From: SIG440 sp045592585
Lineage (GTDB): Bacteria; Bacillota; Clostridia; Monoglobales; Monoglobaceae
Reading direction: 5' to 3'
Assembly (NCBI GenBank): GCA_045592585.1
Contig: JAZNVB010000026.1
Span: 1-64,000, forward strand
DNA: 64,000 nucleotides
Shown: piece by piece, positions 55,551 through 64,000 of the stretch
Layout of the letters: every line of letters begins with the position of its first letter
Numbering within the stretch: position 1 is the first letter of the stretch
Notes under the pieces: model-generated
Seen by the model: only the letters and a program-made list of their open reading frames with translations
The model's database searches: none
Told to the model about the DNA's origin: nothing
Position numbers and translations under genes: made by a program

Positions 55551-55898
55551 ATGAAGAAAAAAGAAAAGATTACAGAAAACTATCTTGAAAAAATTCCTGC
55601 CCGCAATCCGATGATTGAATGGACAGTGGACGATGCAGGAAGTGTAACTCTTAATATTCCTAACACAGGCATATTAAATAAAATTGCTCAAAAGCTGTTT
55701 AAAAAACCGCCCATAACTTATGTTCACCTTGATGAACACGGCAGTTTTGTGTGGCAGCTTGCAGACGGAAAAAGGGATATTATTTCTCTTGGTGAGGATG
55801 TTAAGACAAAATTTGGCGATGCCGCCGAGCCTTTGTATCCACGTCTTGCAAATTTCTTTCAGATTCTTGACAGTTATGGATTTATAGAATGGAAATAA
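55551..55898 (+). CDS. PqqD family protein
   Basis: A 115-residue protein with the PqqD-like winged-helix fold: NPMIEWTVDDAGSVTLNIPNT, a GSFVWQLADGKRDI core near residues 62-75, and a C-terminal LANFFQILDSYGFIEW helix. PqqD-like domains usually present RiPP precursor peptides to radical SAM enzymes; neither a precursor nor a radical SAM gene is seen nearby. Its tight pairing with the OPT transporter suggests a role in peptide transport or an accessory function of that protein. Confidence 0.8.
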   Translation: MKKKEKITENYLEKIPARNPMIEWTVDDAGSVTLNIPNTGILNKIAQKLFKKPPITYVHLDEHGSFVWQLADGKRDIISLGEDVKTKFGDAAEPLYPRLANFFQILDSYGFIEWK

Positions 55899-55900
55899 AA

Positions 55901-55941
55901 AAAGGACTGTTTGAAAACTTCGTTTTTAAGCAGTCCTTTAT
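55901..55941. terminator. Bidirectional terminator between pqqD-like and SGNH genes
   Basis: AAAGGACTG (55901-55909) pairs with CAGTCCTTT (55931-55939), extended inward by TTTGAAAAC/GTTTTTAAG. A-run before and T-rich after allow use from both sides. Confidence 0.8.
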
Positions 55942-55970
55942 GCATAAACTGATTATGTCAAATTGCAATA

Positions 55971-57047
55971 CTATTTTCCCAGAATTTCTTTAAGGAGTGG
56001 GTAAATCTTTGTTGCCATTTCCCAAAATCCCAAATCGGTTGGGTGAGTAGTGTCAACTGTCGATTCCGGATTTTCAAGGAGTTTAAAGCCGTCAATAAAA
56101 TAAACATTGTCACCACGGTTCTTTGCTTTTTCGTAGGAGTTTATTACGATTTCATTTATTTTTAGATAACGGTCGGTCTGTTTTGCGTTTTTAAGCTGTG
56201 GGCAAATGGGTGGGCTTAAAAAAATAACGGGCAGGTCAGGATGTTTTTCTCTGACAATTTCGTAAAAAGGATAGTATGTGTTTTCGTAATGCTCGATTGA
56301 GGGAGTGTTGTGCCCATAGGCATAAACGAACACAGACATATCCAATGTGGCAATATGATGTGCCAGAGCCGCCTCGCCCTTATCGTTGCCCGAGAAACCC
56401 AGATTGATAAAATCTGTATCAAGCCATCTTGACAAAAGTGCAGGATAATTTGTGCCCGGTCTTGACGCGCATCCACCTTGAGATATTGACGAGCCGTAGT
56501 AAACAACGGGCTTTTCAATTGAATAGGGCACGGGTTTTTCAAGAACACAATCACTTTCAAGACCTATGTAAAGGCTGTTTACGCCATTGTACATAGGAAA
56601 GTTTATTGTGATTTCACGAAGTTTGCGTTCATCAAATTCGTGAAAAACGTTGTATGACTGACCGGAGCTTGCCAATACTTTTTTAAAGGCAAGTTCGTTG
56701 GGGTTATCCGCAGGGGCGGCATAAAGGTCAAAGCCGTGGCTTCCTGTTGCGGGCATATGATACATAACCCCCGAATCACCCAATTCAGTTTTGATTGCAA
56801 TTGTTTTGGAATTTGTCCTGAAACGGACTCTACCGCCGGAGGTGTGCAGAATAAGTCTTTGTACAGATTCACTTACACCATCGCATTCCGTAAACGAAAT
56901 GGGCATCCGTGAGAAAACTCCTGTTTCACGGGGCGAGGAAAATCCATAAAGGGTAAAGGGCTCATCCAGACAGTTACGAAAGATTAAGCCGTTTTCACCG
57001 ACCTCCCGGGGTTTAAAATTTTTATCCATATCTTCAATTTTTGACAT
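55971..57047 (-). CDS. SGNH/GDSL esterase with N-terminal GxDLY domain
   Basis: A 358-residue protein. The N-terminal beta-sandwich (about 1-170) carries the GxDLY-type motif SHGFDLYAAP, found in front of SGNH hydrolases of the Lipase_GDSL_3 type. The catalytic domain begins with VVYYGSSISQGGCASRPG (nucleophile Ser near 187), followed by FINLGFSGND (oxyanion Gly/Asn) and the C-terminal catalytic pair in DTTHPTDLGF. It would remove acyl groups from carbohydrate or other small substrates. No signal peptide is seen, so it is probably cytoplasmic. SD AAGGAGAT precedes ATG 57047. Confidence 0.85.
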   Translation of the reverse strand: MSKIEDMDKNFKPREVGENGLIFRNCLDEPFTLYGFSSPRETGVFSRMPISFTECDGVSESVQRLILHTSGGRVRFRTNSKTIAIKTELGDSGVMYHMPATGSHGFDLYAAPADNPNELAFKKVLASSGQSYNVFHEFDERKLREITINFPMYNGVNSLYIGLESDCVLEKPVPYSIEKPVVYYGSSISQGGCASRPGTNYPALLSRWLDTDFINLGFSGNDKGEAALAHHIATLDMSVFVYAYGHNTPSIEHYENTYYPFYEIVREKHPDLPVIFLSPPICPQLKNAKQTDRYLKINEIVINSYEKAKNRGDNVYFIDGFKLLENPESTVDTTHPTDLGFWEMATKIYPLLKEILGK

Positions 57048-57235
57048 AATAATATCTCCTTTGTAAATAGAAAACATATGATTATTATATCATATAGATT
57101 AAAAAAAATAAATGTTTTTTTGCACATAAAATCCTATAAAAAAATAAACAATCTGAGGTGAAATGGGATAAAAAAGGACTTGCGCCCCCAAAAATATGTT
57201 AAAATAAAAAACATATTTGTGAGGAGGCAACCAAA

Positions 57236-57748
57236 ATGTTAAATGCAAAAGTAAGAGCATTACTTAATGACCAGATAAATAAGGAATTATATTCTGCGTA
57301 TTTATATTTGGATTTTTCCTTATACTATGACAGAGAAGGAATTGACGGTTTTTCAAACTGGTATAAAATTCAGGCACAGGAAGAAAGAGATCACGCAATG
57401 CTGATTCTCCAGTATTTGCAGAACAACAGCGAAAATATTGAACTGTTGCCCGTGGCAAAGCCTGACAAAGAGCCAAAGAATTTGATGGACCCGCTTGAAA
57501 TGGCTTTGGAGCACGAAAGATATGTTACAAGCCTGATAAACGATATATACGGCGAGGCATACAGCGTAAAAGATTTCAGAACAATGCAGTTTCTTGACTG
57601 GTTTGTAAAGGAACAGCTTGAAGAGGAGAAGAATTCAGAAGATATGATTTCTAAAATGAAGCTGTTTGGAAACGATTCCAAGGGACTTTATATGCTTGAC
57701 GCCGAGTATGCAACAAGAGTATATACCGCACCGTCACTTGTTCTTTAA
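57236..57748 (+). CDS. ftnA: Non-haem ferritin
   Basis: A 170-residue ferritin of the FtnA type that oxidises and stores iron. The four-helix core includes NKELYSAYLYLDFSLYYDREGIDGFSNWYKIQAQEERDHAM (helices A-B, residues 15-55, with the ferroxidase Glu and His residues) and FLDWFVKEQLEEEKNSEDMI. SD GAGGAGG lies about 9 nt before the ATG. A -10-like TTAAAAT is found at 57199-57205; no clear Fur box was seen. Confidence 0.93.
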   Translation: MLNAKVRALLNDQINKELYSAYLYLDFSLYYDREGIDGFSNWYKIQAQEERDHAMLILQYLQNNSENIELLPVAKPDKEPKNLMDPLEMALEHERYVTSLINDIYGEAYSVKDFRTMQFLDWFVKEQLEEEKNSEDMISKMKLFGNDSKGLYMLDAEYATRVYTAPSLVL

Positions 57749-57803
57749 GCTGTGGATATTTAAACACCACATGGCTTAAATTATCAAAGAAGGTGGTCGT
57801 TTT

Positions 57804-58241
57804 ATGAAAAAACTATTTTCTGTAGCAGTTGGAGCAATAAGTGCTGTATGTTTGCTTGCAGGATGCACAACGGGAAACAATGCCGCATCATCGGCGGTAG
57901 ATGATGTGAAACAAGCCGGCGAAAAAATAATGAATGAAACCCAAAATGCAGTTGAAAATGTAACCGATATGGGCACTGCTGAAACGGGGAATATGACAAA
58001 GCCTGACAATAAAGATAATGTCGACAAAACAAAGTTTATCGGCGAGGATAAGGCAAGGTCTATTGCATTGAAAAAGGCAGGGTTATCCGCCAACCAGGTT
58101 ACCTTTGATAAGGTGGAGCTTGACCGTGACGACGGAGTGTGGCAGTATGAGGTGGAATTCCGCAAGGACCGCACCGAATATGATGCCGACATAAAGGCTG
58201 ATGACGGTTCAATTCTTTCCTGGGATGTGGACAACGACTAA
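57804..58241 (+). CDS. PepSY-domain lipoprotein
   Basis: A 145-residue protein with a lipoprotein signal (MKKLFSVAVGAISAVCLLAGC, lipobox LLAGC with Cys21), a low-complexity Asn/Thr-rich linker, and a C-terminal PepSY domain: FIGEDKARSIALKKAGLSANQ, VTFDKVELDRDDGVWQYEVEF, and DADIKADDGSILSWDVDND. PepSY proteins are thought to inhibit proteases at the membrane or bind ions. SD AAGGTGG is upstream. Confidence 0.88.
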   Translation: MKKLFSVAVGAISAVCLLAGCTTGNNAASSAVDDVKQAGEKIMNETQNAVENVTDMGTAETGNMTKPDNKDNVDKTKFIGEDKARSIALKKAGLSANQVTFDKVELDRDDGVWQYEVEFRKDRTEYDADIKADDGSILSWDVDND

Positions 58242-58256
58242 GAAAGCATATTGCAA

Positions 58257-58296
58257 AATATAGAAATCCATTTTTATGGGTTTCTATATTTTTTTT
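58257..58296 (+). terminator. Terminator of the PepSY lipoprotein gene
   Basis: AATATAGAAA (58257-58266) pairs with TTTCTATATT (58281-58290), with an inner CCAT/ATGG, followed by TTTTTT. Confidence 0.88.
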
Positions 58297-58306
58297 GCCA
58301 AAACTG

Positions 58307-58348
58307 TTGACAATCTTCAAAAGTTATGCTATATTAACTGTGTTAATA
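58307..58348 (+). promoter_or_regulatory. Promoter and palindromic operator of the GntR-ABC operon
   Basis: TTGACA (58307-58312), 17-bp spacer, TATATT (58330-58335). The palindrome TATTAA-CTGTG-TTAATA (58332-58348) overlaps the -10, a good operator candidate for the YtrA-type regulator encoded by the first gene, giving autorepression. Confidence 0.78.
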
Positions 58349-58383
58349 CAAATGATACAGTTGCGGTATGAGGAGGTGAGTGA

Positions 58384-58764
58384 ATGATAAATCTGGATTA
58401 CAAAGACGGCAGAACATTGCACGAACAGATTGAAGCAGAGCTTAAACAACTGATAATTAACGGAATACTGGAAACCGACGAGCAGCTCCCATCAGTGCGG
58501 GAACTTTCAATCAGTCTGACGGTTAACCCCAACACGGTGCAAAGGGCATACAAGCAGCTTGAGCAGGAAGGTTTTATATACAGCATCAAGGGCAAGGGAA
58601 ACTTTGTTGCACCGGTATCAGCAACCAACAGTCAAAAACGGTGTGACGAATTATATGAACAGTTGCGGCTTGCGGCAAAGGAGCTGGCCTATCTTGGCGA
58701 GAATAAGGAAAGGCTGCAAAACATTATTAACAATATATATTCAGAAAAGGAGGAGTCCTTATGA
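58384..58764 (+). CDS. GntR family regulator, YtrA subfamily
   Basis: A 126-residue regulator with an N-terminal winged HTH (LHEQIEAELKQLIINGILETDEQLPSVRELSISLTVNPNTVQRAYKQLEQEGFIY is the region, residues 11-66) and only a short helical C-terminus, which places it in the YtrA subfamily. Such regulators control adjacent ABC exporters and often respond to cell-wall antibiotics. The stop overlaps the ATPase start by 4 nt. Confidence 0.92.
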   Translation: MINLDYKDGRTLHEQIEAELKQLIINGILETDEQLPSVRELSISLTVNPNTVQRAYKQLEQEGFIYSIKGKGNFVAPVSATNSQKRCDELYEQLRLAAKELAYLGENKERLQNIINNIYSEKEESL

Positions 58765-59660
58765 TAAAAGTAAAAGGTGTAACAAAATACTTTGATGACT
58801 TCAAGGTGCTTGACGAGATTTGTATGGAAGTCAGAAAGGGTACAATATATGGTCTAATTGGTCCGAATGGGGCAGGCAAAACCACATTGATTAACCACAT
58901 AAACGGTGTACTTACCCCAAAAAAAGGTGAGATAACAATTAACGGAGAAAATGTTTATGAAAACGAAGGGATAAAGCAGACAGTCCTTAATATCTCGGAT
59001 GACTGGTTCTATTACAGCACATTCAGTATTAAGGAGATGGCAAAGTTTTATCGTGATATATATCCGGCCTTTAATATGGAAAGATACAGGGCGATAAGTG
59101 AGATTTTCAAAATTGATGAAAAGCGACAGATACGAAAACTGTCAAAGGGTATGAAAAAACAGGTTGCATTCTGGCTAAGCCTTTCTGCAATGCCTGATGT
59201 TCTTATTCTTGATGAGCCTCTTGACGGCCTTGACCCTGTAATGCGAAAGCAGGTGCTTAACCTTGTGATTGCTGATGTTGCCGACCGCGAAATGACAGTG
59301 CTGGTATCGTCACACAATCTGCGCGAGCTTGAGGATATATGCGATTGGGTTGGTATTATACATAAGGGCAAAATGATTCTTGAAAAGTCCCTTGACGACA
59401 TTAAGGGTGATGTTCATAAGTATCAGCTTGTGTTGCGTGACGAGGCAGCAGAGCAGCTTGACACAATGGAAAATATTCTGCACAAATCAAAGGTTGGCTC
59501 GGTTTATAGCGTGATAGTGCGCGGAGAGTTTAAAGAAACCGACAGACAGATGCAAAGTCTTATGCCAAGCCTTTGCGAGCATATCAGCCTGACACTGGAG
59601 GAAGTTTTCATTTATGAGTTGGGAGGTTTGGGTTATGACTTCAAAAATATCATTATTTAA
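58761..59660 (+). CDS. ABC transporter ATP-binding protein
   Basis: A 299-residue ATPase with Walker A GLIGPNGAGKTTLI near residue 33, the signature LSKGMKKQVAFW near 135 (LSxG with K in place of the usual Gly-Gln), Walker B VLILDEPLDGLDP near 155, and the H-loop VLVSSHNLREL. The C-terminal 80 residues are an accessory domain. With the permease encoded next and the YtrA regulator it forms an efflux or sensing system. It overlaps the permease gene by 26 nt. Confidence 0.93.
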   Translation: MIKVKGVTKYFDDFKVLDEICMEVRKGTIYGLIGPNGAGKTTLINHINGVLTPKKGEITINGENVYENEGIKQTVLNISDDWFYYSTFSIKEMAKFYRDIYPAFNMERYRAISEIFKIDEKRQIRKLSKGMKKQVAFWLSLSAMPDVLILDEPLDGLDPVMRKQVLNLVIADVADREMTVLVSSHNLRELEDICDWVGIIHKGKMILEKSLDDIKGDVHKYQLVLRDEAAEQLDTMENILHKSKVGSVYSVIVRGEFKETDRQMQSLMPSLCEHISLTLEEVFIYELGGLGYDFKNIII

Positions 59661-61692
59661 TAAAGGAATTTTTAAATCAACAGTAAGAAGATACATATGG
59701 GGTTCGGTGCTTTATGCTATTGCTCTTTTTATGGTGACATCATTAGTGGTGCTTTTGGGAGTAGATACGGATGACATCTGGTATCGGATGTCTGAAAGGG
59801 GCACGGCGCTTATTCTTGACAATCACTATCTGTTTTTACCCGTGATAATCGGTTGTTTTGTGCCCACCGTTGTAGCACTTTTGGTATACAGATTTATTCA
59901 CTCAAAAAAGACTTCGGTATTTGTGCACAGCCTTCCTGTTTCCAGAACGGCAAATTACATATCATCAGTTCTGGCGGCACTGGTGCTGATGTCGGTTCCC
60001 ATTGTTCTAAACGGAATAATACTTATGATTTTAAGTCTTTCGGGATATGGTGAGTTTTTTGATATTACATCATGCCTGATATGGACGGGTGTAAATCTGC
60101 TGACGGTATTTTTGATGTTTTCTATTTCCACGTTTGCGGCCAATCTTACAGGCAACAGTTTTGCGGCAGTTGGATTAAATGGATTGATTCATTGCTTTGT
60201 GATTATATTTGCGGCGGCATTTTCGGCTTTGGCATCATGCTTTATTTATGGGTACTGTGATGCAAACGAATTTTTAAATAAGTCAATGGAGTGGAACTTT
60301 GTTGCATATCTTATGAAGATTGCCAATGACCTGAGTTTCAGAAACACCCCTGAATTTGATTGGATAAAGATGGTTATTATGCTTGCTTTAGCGGCGGTAT
60401 TTTATGTGTTTGGATGGTTGCTCTATAAAAAGCGTCGAATGGAAACTGCCGAGGATGTAGCGGCATTTGAATGTCTTAATCCTATTTACAAATATCTGGT
60501 AACATTTATTGTGGCCCTTTGTTCCTTTGGACTGCTCAGCCAGATAATAGGCGAAAGACCTATGGTGCCCATTATTGTTACATTGATAGTCAGCTTGATT
60601 GCATACTTTGCGGCTGAAATGATACTGCGTAAAACCTTTAAGGTGTGGAACAAATACAAGGGCTATCTGGTGTTTGTGGCGGCATTTGCTGCAATGATTT
60701 GCGTCTTTGCCTTTACCAGCTTTTTTGGATACGAAACACGTGTTCCTGATGTTGAGGATATAGAGAATGTTGCAATTTATGAATACTATTATCAGCCGGA
60801 TGTACCTTGGATTGAAGATAGCGAAATAATTAGCTATACAACATCTGTGCACGAAGAGCTTGTAAAAAAGGAAAATATTTATACAGTTAAAGAACGCAGA
60901 GAAAACTATAATTATAATACTGCTATGCACGTAAGATACAAGCTGAAAAACGGCAAAACCTTAGTCCGGCGTTATCCTGTGAATCAGACAAAGGCGTATG
61001 AGATTCTTGAAAACCTGTATAAGTCAGATGAGTACAAACGCAAGGTTGTTGAGTTATTTGACAAAAATATAGGCAAGATTTATAACATTGGCTTTAATCA
61101 CGGCAACGCAGTTTTCGGCGATAGCGAAAAGATAAAAGAATTTTATTCCTGTCTTGAAGAGGATATTATGAGCCTTGACTACAGCCAGATGTATGCTGCC
61201 GATGCGTGGAGTATGAATGTATCGGTTGAGTATGTTCCTGCAGAGGATATGAACAGATATGATTCAGAACGATATCTTAACAGTATCTTTTTGAGCATCA
61301 ATGCAAATTACACAAAATCAATACAGTGGATAAGGGATAATGGCTTTGAAAAACAATTGTTTAACAGGGCGAACCGTGACCTGTGCGTGCTGACAAAGAA
61401 GGACTGGGAAGAATATACAACCGCTGAAGAGTTTACAACGGTATCCTATGGAAAGGGCGGTATGGTACAGTCATACAGAATAAAAAGCTTTAACGAGATT
61501 ACCGGAGTTGAACGAATAACCGAGGTAGAAACAAAAAAGAGGATTGCTGACTTTGTGACAAATAAGGGTGTTCGGTATGTTCCCGATAAAGAATTTTCAT
61601 ATTATGTGTGCGTTATAAACGAGGCAGAACATCTGGAGGTAGAGGCTGCATTTTATGAAGACGGCTCGGAAATTATTGAATTAATAAAATAG
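59635..61692 (+). CDS. ABC transporter permease, YtrC/YtrD-like with large extracytoplasmic part
   Basis: A 685-residue membrane protein. About six helices occupy residues 15-260 (ABC-2-like: VFVHSLPVSRTANYISSVLAAL typical of this group), then three or four more between 280 and 380, then a soluble C-terminal region of about 300 residues with no hydrophobic stretch. ATG 59635 follows GGGAGG, overlapping the ATPase gene. The large C-terminal domain is like those of bacitracin-type or YtrF-associated exporters but not identical. Substrate unknown. Confidence 0.78.
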   Translation: MTSKISLFNKGIFKSTVRRYIWGSVLYAIALFMVTSLVVLLGVDTDDIWYRMSERGTALILDNHYLFLPVIIGCFVPTVVALLVYRFIHSKKTSVFVHSLPVSRTANYISSVLAALVLMSVPIVLNGIILMILSLSGYGEFFDITSCLIWTGVNLLTVFLMFSISTFAANLTGNSFAAVGLNGLIHCFVIIFAAAFSALASCFIYGYCDANEFLNKSMEWNFVAYLMKIANDLSFRNTPEFDWIKMVIMLALAAVFYVFGWLLYKKRRMETAEDVAAFECLNPIYKYLVTFIVALCSFGLLSQIIGERPMVPIIVTLIVSLIAYFAAEMILRKTFKVWNKYKGYLVFVAAFAAMICVFAFTSFFGYETRVPDVEDIENVAIYEYYYQPDVPWIEDSEIISYTTSVHEELVKKENIYTVKERRENYNYNTAMHVRYKLKNGKTLVRRYPVNQTKAYEILENLYKSDEYKRKVVELFDKNIGKIYNIGFNHGNAVFGDSEKIKEFYSCLEEDIMSLDYSQMYAADAWSMNVSVEYVPAEDMNRYDSERYLNSIFLSINANYTKSIQWIRDNGFEKQLFNRANRDLCVLTKKDWEEYTTAEEFTTVSYGKGGMVQSYRIKSFNEITGVERITEVETKKRIADFVTNKGVRYVPDKEFSYYVCVINEAEHLEVEAAFYEDGSEIIELIK

Positions 61693-61695
61693 TTT

Positions 61696-61734
61696 ATATG
61701 AAGACATCAATTTGATTGGTGTCTTCATATTTTT
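61696..61734 (+). terminator. Terminator of the GntR-ABC operon
   Basis: ATATGAAGACA (61696-61706) pairs with TGTCTTCATAT (61720-61730), with inner CAAT/ATTG, followed by TTTT. Confidence 0.9.
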
Positions 61735-61813
61735 GTTGTTTTGGAGTAAAATAAAGTTGAATTATTTACATTTTTTTTCTTTTATGATAATATTGAAAAA
61801 TGGAGGAGATTTT

Positions 61814-62611
61814 ATGCTTATAGATATTCACACACACGTATTCCCTGAAAAAATTGCCCAAAGGGCGATTGAAACTTTGAGTCATACATCAGGTGGACTT
61901 ATACCGCAGCATAAGGGGACTCTTGCAAGCCTTAAAGAAGAAATGGCAAAAGACGGAGTAGACATTTCGGTGGTTTTGGGGATTGCCACAAACCCTCATC
62001 AGCAGACAAATGTTAATAACTTTGCGGCCGAGATAAACAAGGACGAAAAAATTGTTGCCTTCGGGTCGGTGCATCCCGATGCCCCCGATGCGCTGGATGA
62101 GCTTGAACGTATTAAGGCTCTGGGACTTAAAGGTGTTAAACTTCACCCTGAGTATCAGAATTTTTTTGTTGATGACGAGAGGATGAAGCCTATATACGAA
62201 AAAATCTCACGACTTGGACTTGTAACACTTTTCCATGCAGGGCATGATTACGGCTACGGCGAGCCATTTCACTGTATGCCGCAAAATTTAGAACGTGCGC
62301 TAAAATGGTTTTCGGCACCTGTTATTGCGGCTCATTGGGGCGGCGCAGGTTGCAAGGATTTAGTAATAAAACACTTAGCAGGCAAGGATGTGTGGTTTGA
62401 TTTGTCCTTTGGATATGGTAATATGCCAAAGAGCTTTGCTCAGGAAATTGTGGACAAGCACACCCCCGACAGACTGCTGTTTGGCTCGGATATGCCCTGG
62501 CACAGACCATCATGGGAGGTAAGGCTGATTGAGTCCTTAGACCTTTCGTCACAGGATAAGGAAAAGATATATTACAAAAATGCAGTCCGGCTTTTGGGTT
62601 TGGATATATAA
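61814..62611 (+). CDS. Amidohydrolase 2 family metal-dependent hydrolase
   Basis: A 265-residue TIM-barrel amidohydrolase of the ACMSD/gamma-resorcylate decarboxylase-like group: MLIDIHTHVFPEKIAQ at the start (HxH metal motif), GVKLHPEYQNFFVDD near 115, LVTLFHAGHDYGYG near 140 with a metal His, PVIAAHWGGAG near 175 and LFGSDMPWHRP near 225 with the metal Asp. Substrate unknown. ATG 61814 has GGAGGAG at good spacing; longer in-frame readings have no SD. Confidence 0.85.
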   Translation: MLIDIHTHVFPEKIAQRAIETLSHTSGGLIPQHKGTLASLKEEMAKDGVDISVVLGIATNPHQQTNVNNFAAEINKDEKIVAFGSVHPDAPDALDELERIKALGLKGVKLHPEYQNFFVDDERMKPIYEKISRLGLVTLFHAGHDYGYGEPFHCMPQNLERALKWFSAPVIAAHWGGAGCKDLVIKHLAGKDVWFDLSFGYGNMPKSFAQEIVDKHTPDRLLFGSDMPWHRPSWEVRLIESLDLSSQDKEKIYYKNAVRLLGLDI

Positions 62612-62708
62612 GTTTGATATTATGCAAAAAATGTTGACGAAAGTGCAAAGACAAAAATATATTTATAGGATAAAATGTTAAAAATAAATTTCAGGCGGAG
62701 GAATAGTG

Positions 62709-64000
62709 ATGTTACCAAAAATCCAAAAGGGTCAAAATCTTGATATAAAACATTTTCCGACCAAATTTCAGGCGTTGATTTTTAGATTGTGGGAGTGTGT
62801 TCCTGCAAAACGGCTTGCCGAGGTTTTGAAAACCGACGAGAATACAGTGGAACAACTTGCCGCTGATATGGGGCTGGGCAAACAGAAATGGCTTGATGAC
62901 TGGATGACAAGGGGATATATTTCTATATTAAGACACGCATGGAATATTTTGCCGTACAGCCAGCTGTGTCAGCTTCTTGACTGGAGCGAAGAACGGCTTG
63001 ATTATATCCTTAAAGAGGATGATTTTCTTGGTATCAAGCTTGCAGGATGGAATCTTGCAAGAACAGATTGCGGTGAAGTTGTATACCGACCTCTTACCGA
63101 TGAAGAAAAAAAGAGAACGGCAGAGATCAAGAATGTAATTGAAAAAGAAATTCTTAGCATTGATGCATCAAAGGCAGAGCCGCCATTTAGCTTTTTTGCC
63201 GACCGTTATGCTCCCATAACAACCAAAAAGAGCCGACAGGTGACCGTAGATGACAGTTGGGAGATAAAGTGCAATTGCCGTGGTGCTGAAGATTTCGTTA
63301 AGGACTTTGTTGACGAGGCAAGGCGTGTTTACGGAGTGGAATTTAACGGCGGCAGCGGAAGATATATCGAAATCTGTATGACTGCAAAAACCGATGATGA
63401 GGAATATCACGAGATAGATATAACCGACAGCAAAATTATTATCAATGCGGCAACTCCATTGGGAATAATGCGTGCACTTTATTTTATTCTTGACCTTGCC
63501 AATGGTAGTGGAGCACTTAGCTTTGATAAAAAGAAATATAAAAGAAAGACCAAAATTAAAACACGTTTTATCTATTCGTTCTGTGGTTTGTATGGTGACG
63601 TTCTTGATAAGGATAGCTCCATTTCGTTCCCCGACGAACTTCTTCGGGGATATGCAAGGCAGGGGATAAATGGTGTGTGGATTCAGGGTGTATTCTTTAA
63701 ACTTGCGCCTTATTCCTTTGCTCCTGAAAAGTGTGAAGGCTGGAAGGCTCGCCTTGAAAATCTTGACAAGCTGACCAGGCGTTGTGCACGTTATGGAATT
63801 AAGGTTTATATGTACATAAACGAGCCACGCAATCTTGATATGGCGTTCTTTGAAAAAAATCCCGAACTTAAAGGAACAGAACAGTTGGGCGGTTATGCTT
63901 GCCTGTGCAGTTCTCACCCCGAAACCCATAAGTATCTCAGGGAAACGATACAGACAATATGCAAAAGTGCCCCACTTTTGGGCGGATTTTTAAACATTAC
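62709..64000 (+). CDS. Glycoside-hydrolase-like protein (hexosaminidase type), cut by window end
   Basis: At least 430 residues, open at the right edge. An N-terminal helical region (1-160) includes WECVPAKRLAEVLKTDENTV, resembling a helix-turn-helix-like unit, then a GH20b-like alpha/beta domain (about 170-265: FVKDFVDEARRVYGVEFNGGSGRYIEI, IIINAATPLGIMRALYFIL), then a TIM-barrel start (FIYSFCGLYGDVL, YARQGINGVWIQGVFFKLAP, LTRRCARYGIKVYMYINEP). The architecture fits beta-hexosaminidase or alpha-glucuronidase-like enzymes. SD GGAGG lies 7 nt before the ATG. The absence of a signal peptide suggests a cytoplasmic enzyme. Catalytic residues lie beyond the window. Confidence 0.7.
   Translation, partial: MLPKIQKGQNLDIKHFPTKFQALIFRLWECVPAKRLAEVLKTDENTVEQLAADMGLGKQKWLDDWMTRGYISILRHAWNILPYSQLCQLLDWSEERLDYILKEDDFLGIKLAGWNLARTDCGEVVYRPLTDEEKKRTAEIKNVIEKEILSIDASKAEPPFSFFADRYAPITTKKSRQVTVDDSWEIKCNCRGAEDFVKDFVDEARRVYGVEFNGGSGRYIEICMTAKTDDEEYHEIDITDSKIIINAATPLGIMRALYFILDLANGSGALSFDKKKYKRKTKIKTRFIYSFCGLYGDVLDKDSSISFPDELLRGYARQGINGVWIQGVFFKLAPYSFAPEKCEGWKARLENLDKLTRRCARYGIKVYMYINEPRNLDMAFFEKNPELKGTEQLGGYACLCSSHPETHKYLRETIQTICKSAPLLGGFLNI

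Noticed and set aside
63168..63929. 253-codon open frame on the minus strand near the right edge
   Set aside because: It lies opposite the glycoside-hydrolase-like frame, which has an SD, continuous domain structure and runs to the window end.

Overview
The window reads as a chromosomal contig of a low-to-moderate GC, Gram-positive, spore-forming Clostridia-type Bacillota, probably gut-associated. The basis is a SpoIIE gene behind a Spo0A-type box, a ctsR-mcsA-mcsB-clpC heat-shock operon, the ylxM-ffh-rpsP-khpA-rimM-trmD order, RNase M5, YmfF/YmfH peptidases, AzlCD and an LCP cell-wall enzyme. No rRNA, tRNA, CRISPR array or intact insertion sequence was recognised.

Layout. 1-8947 is the right part of a siphophage-type tail and lysis module: tail tube, chaperones, a short tape measure, Dit, Tal-like protein, baseplate/receptor-binding proteins, holin, amidase. 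Capsid, integrase and regulators, if any, lie outside. 8950-17700 carries recD2 (behind a consensus promoter bracketed by a 16-bp inverted repeat), an LTA-synthase-like enzyme, a DUF2383 protein, enolase and spoIIE. 17750-25070 is accessory: a RelB/YafQ toxin-antitoxin pair, a LysR regulator, a CofE-like protein, an acyltransferase-like protein, and a creatininase / ASRT-domain / creatinase-like group. 25240-29700 is the minus-strand ctsR operon with CtsR boxes. 29840-32430 holds the malonate transporter madLM (madM is split by a -1 frame change at a textbook slippery site) and azlCD. 32500-51890 is largely housekeeping: ymfFH, lgt, the SRP/ribosome-maturation operon, an AEC transporter, a zinc-ribbon membrane protein, nadD-yqeK-lcp-rsfS-leuS, an HD hydrolase, nadE and rnmV. 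51880-64000 holds a small membrane-protein group divergent from an XRE regulator, an OPT transporter with a PqqD-like protein, an SGNH esterase, ferritin, a PepSY lipoprotein, a YtrA-type GntR regulator with its ABC exporter, an amidohydrolase, and a glycoside-hydrolase-like gene cut by the window end.

The most unusual content is a dispersed, structured, 159-177 nt intergenic element. Seven complete copies lie at five loci, two of them tandem dimers, plus a half copy at the left edge. Every complete copy begins just after a Shine-Dalgarno (SD)-like sequence, carries three hairpins with compensatory base changes between copies, and ends with a new SD-like sequence. The next start codon, that of a gene or of the second unit of a dimer, follows 3-6 nt later. 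In the best-conserved copies that terminal SD is paired inside the element and an alternative hairpin competes for part of the pairing strand. Each unit also opens with a short GTG-initiated reading frame. The unit could be a translational switch, a mobile element that spares translation of its host gene, or both. All functional statements are inferred from sequence alone.
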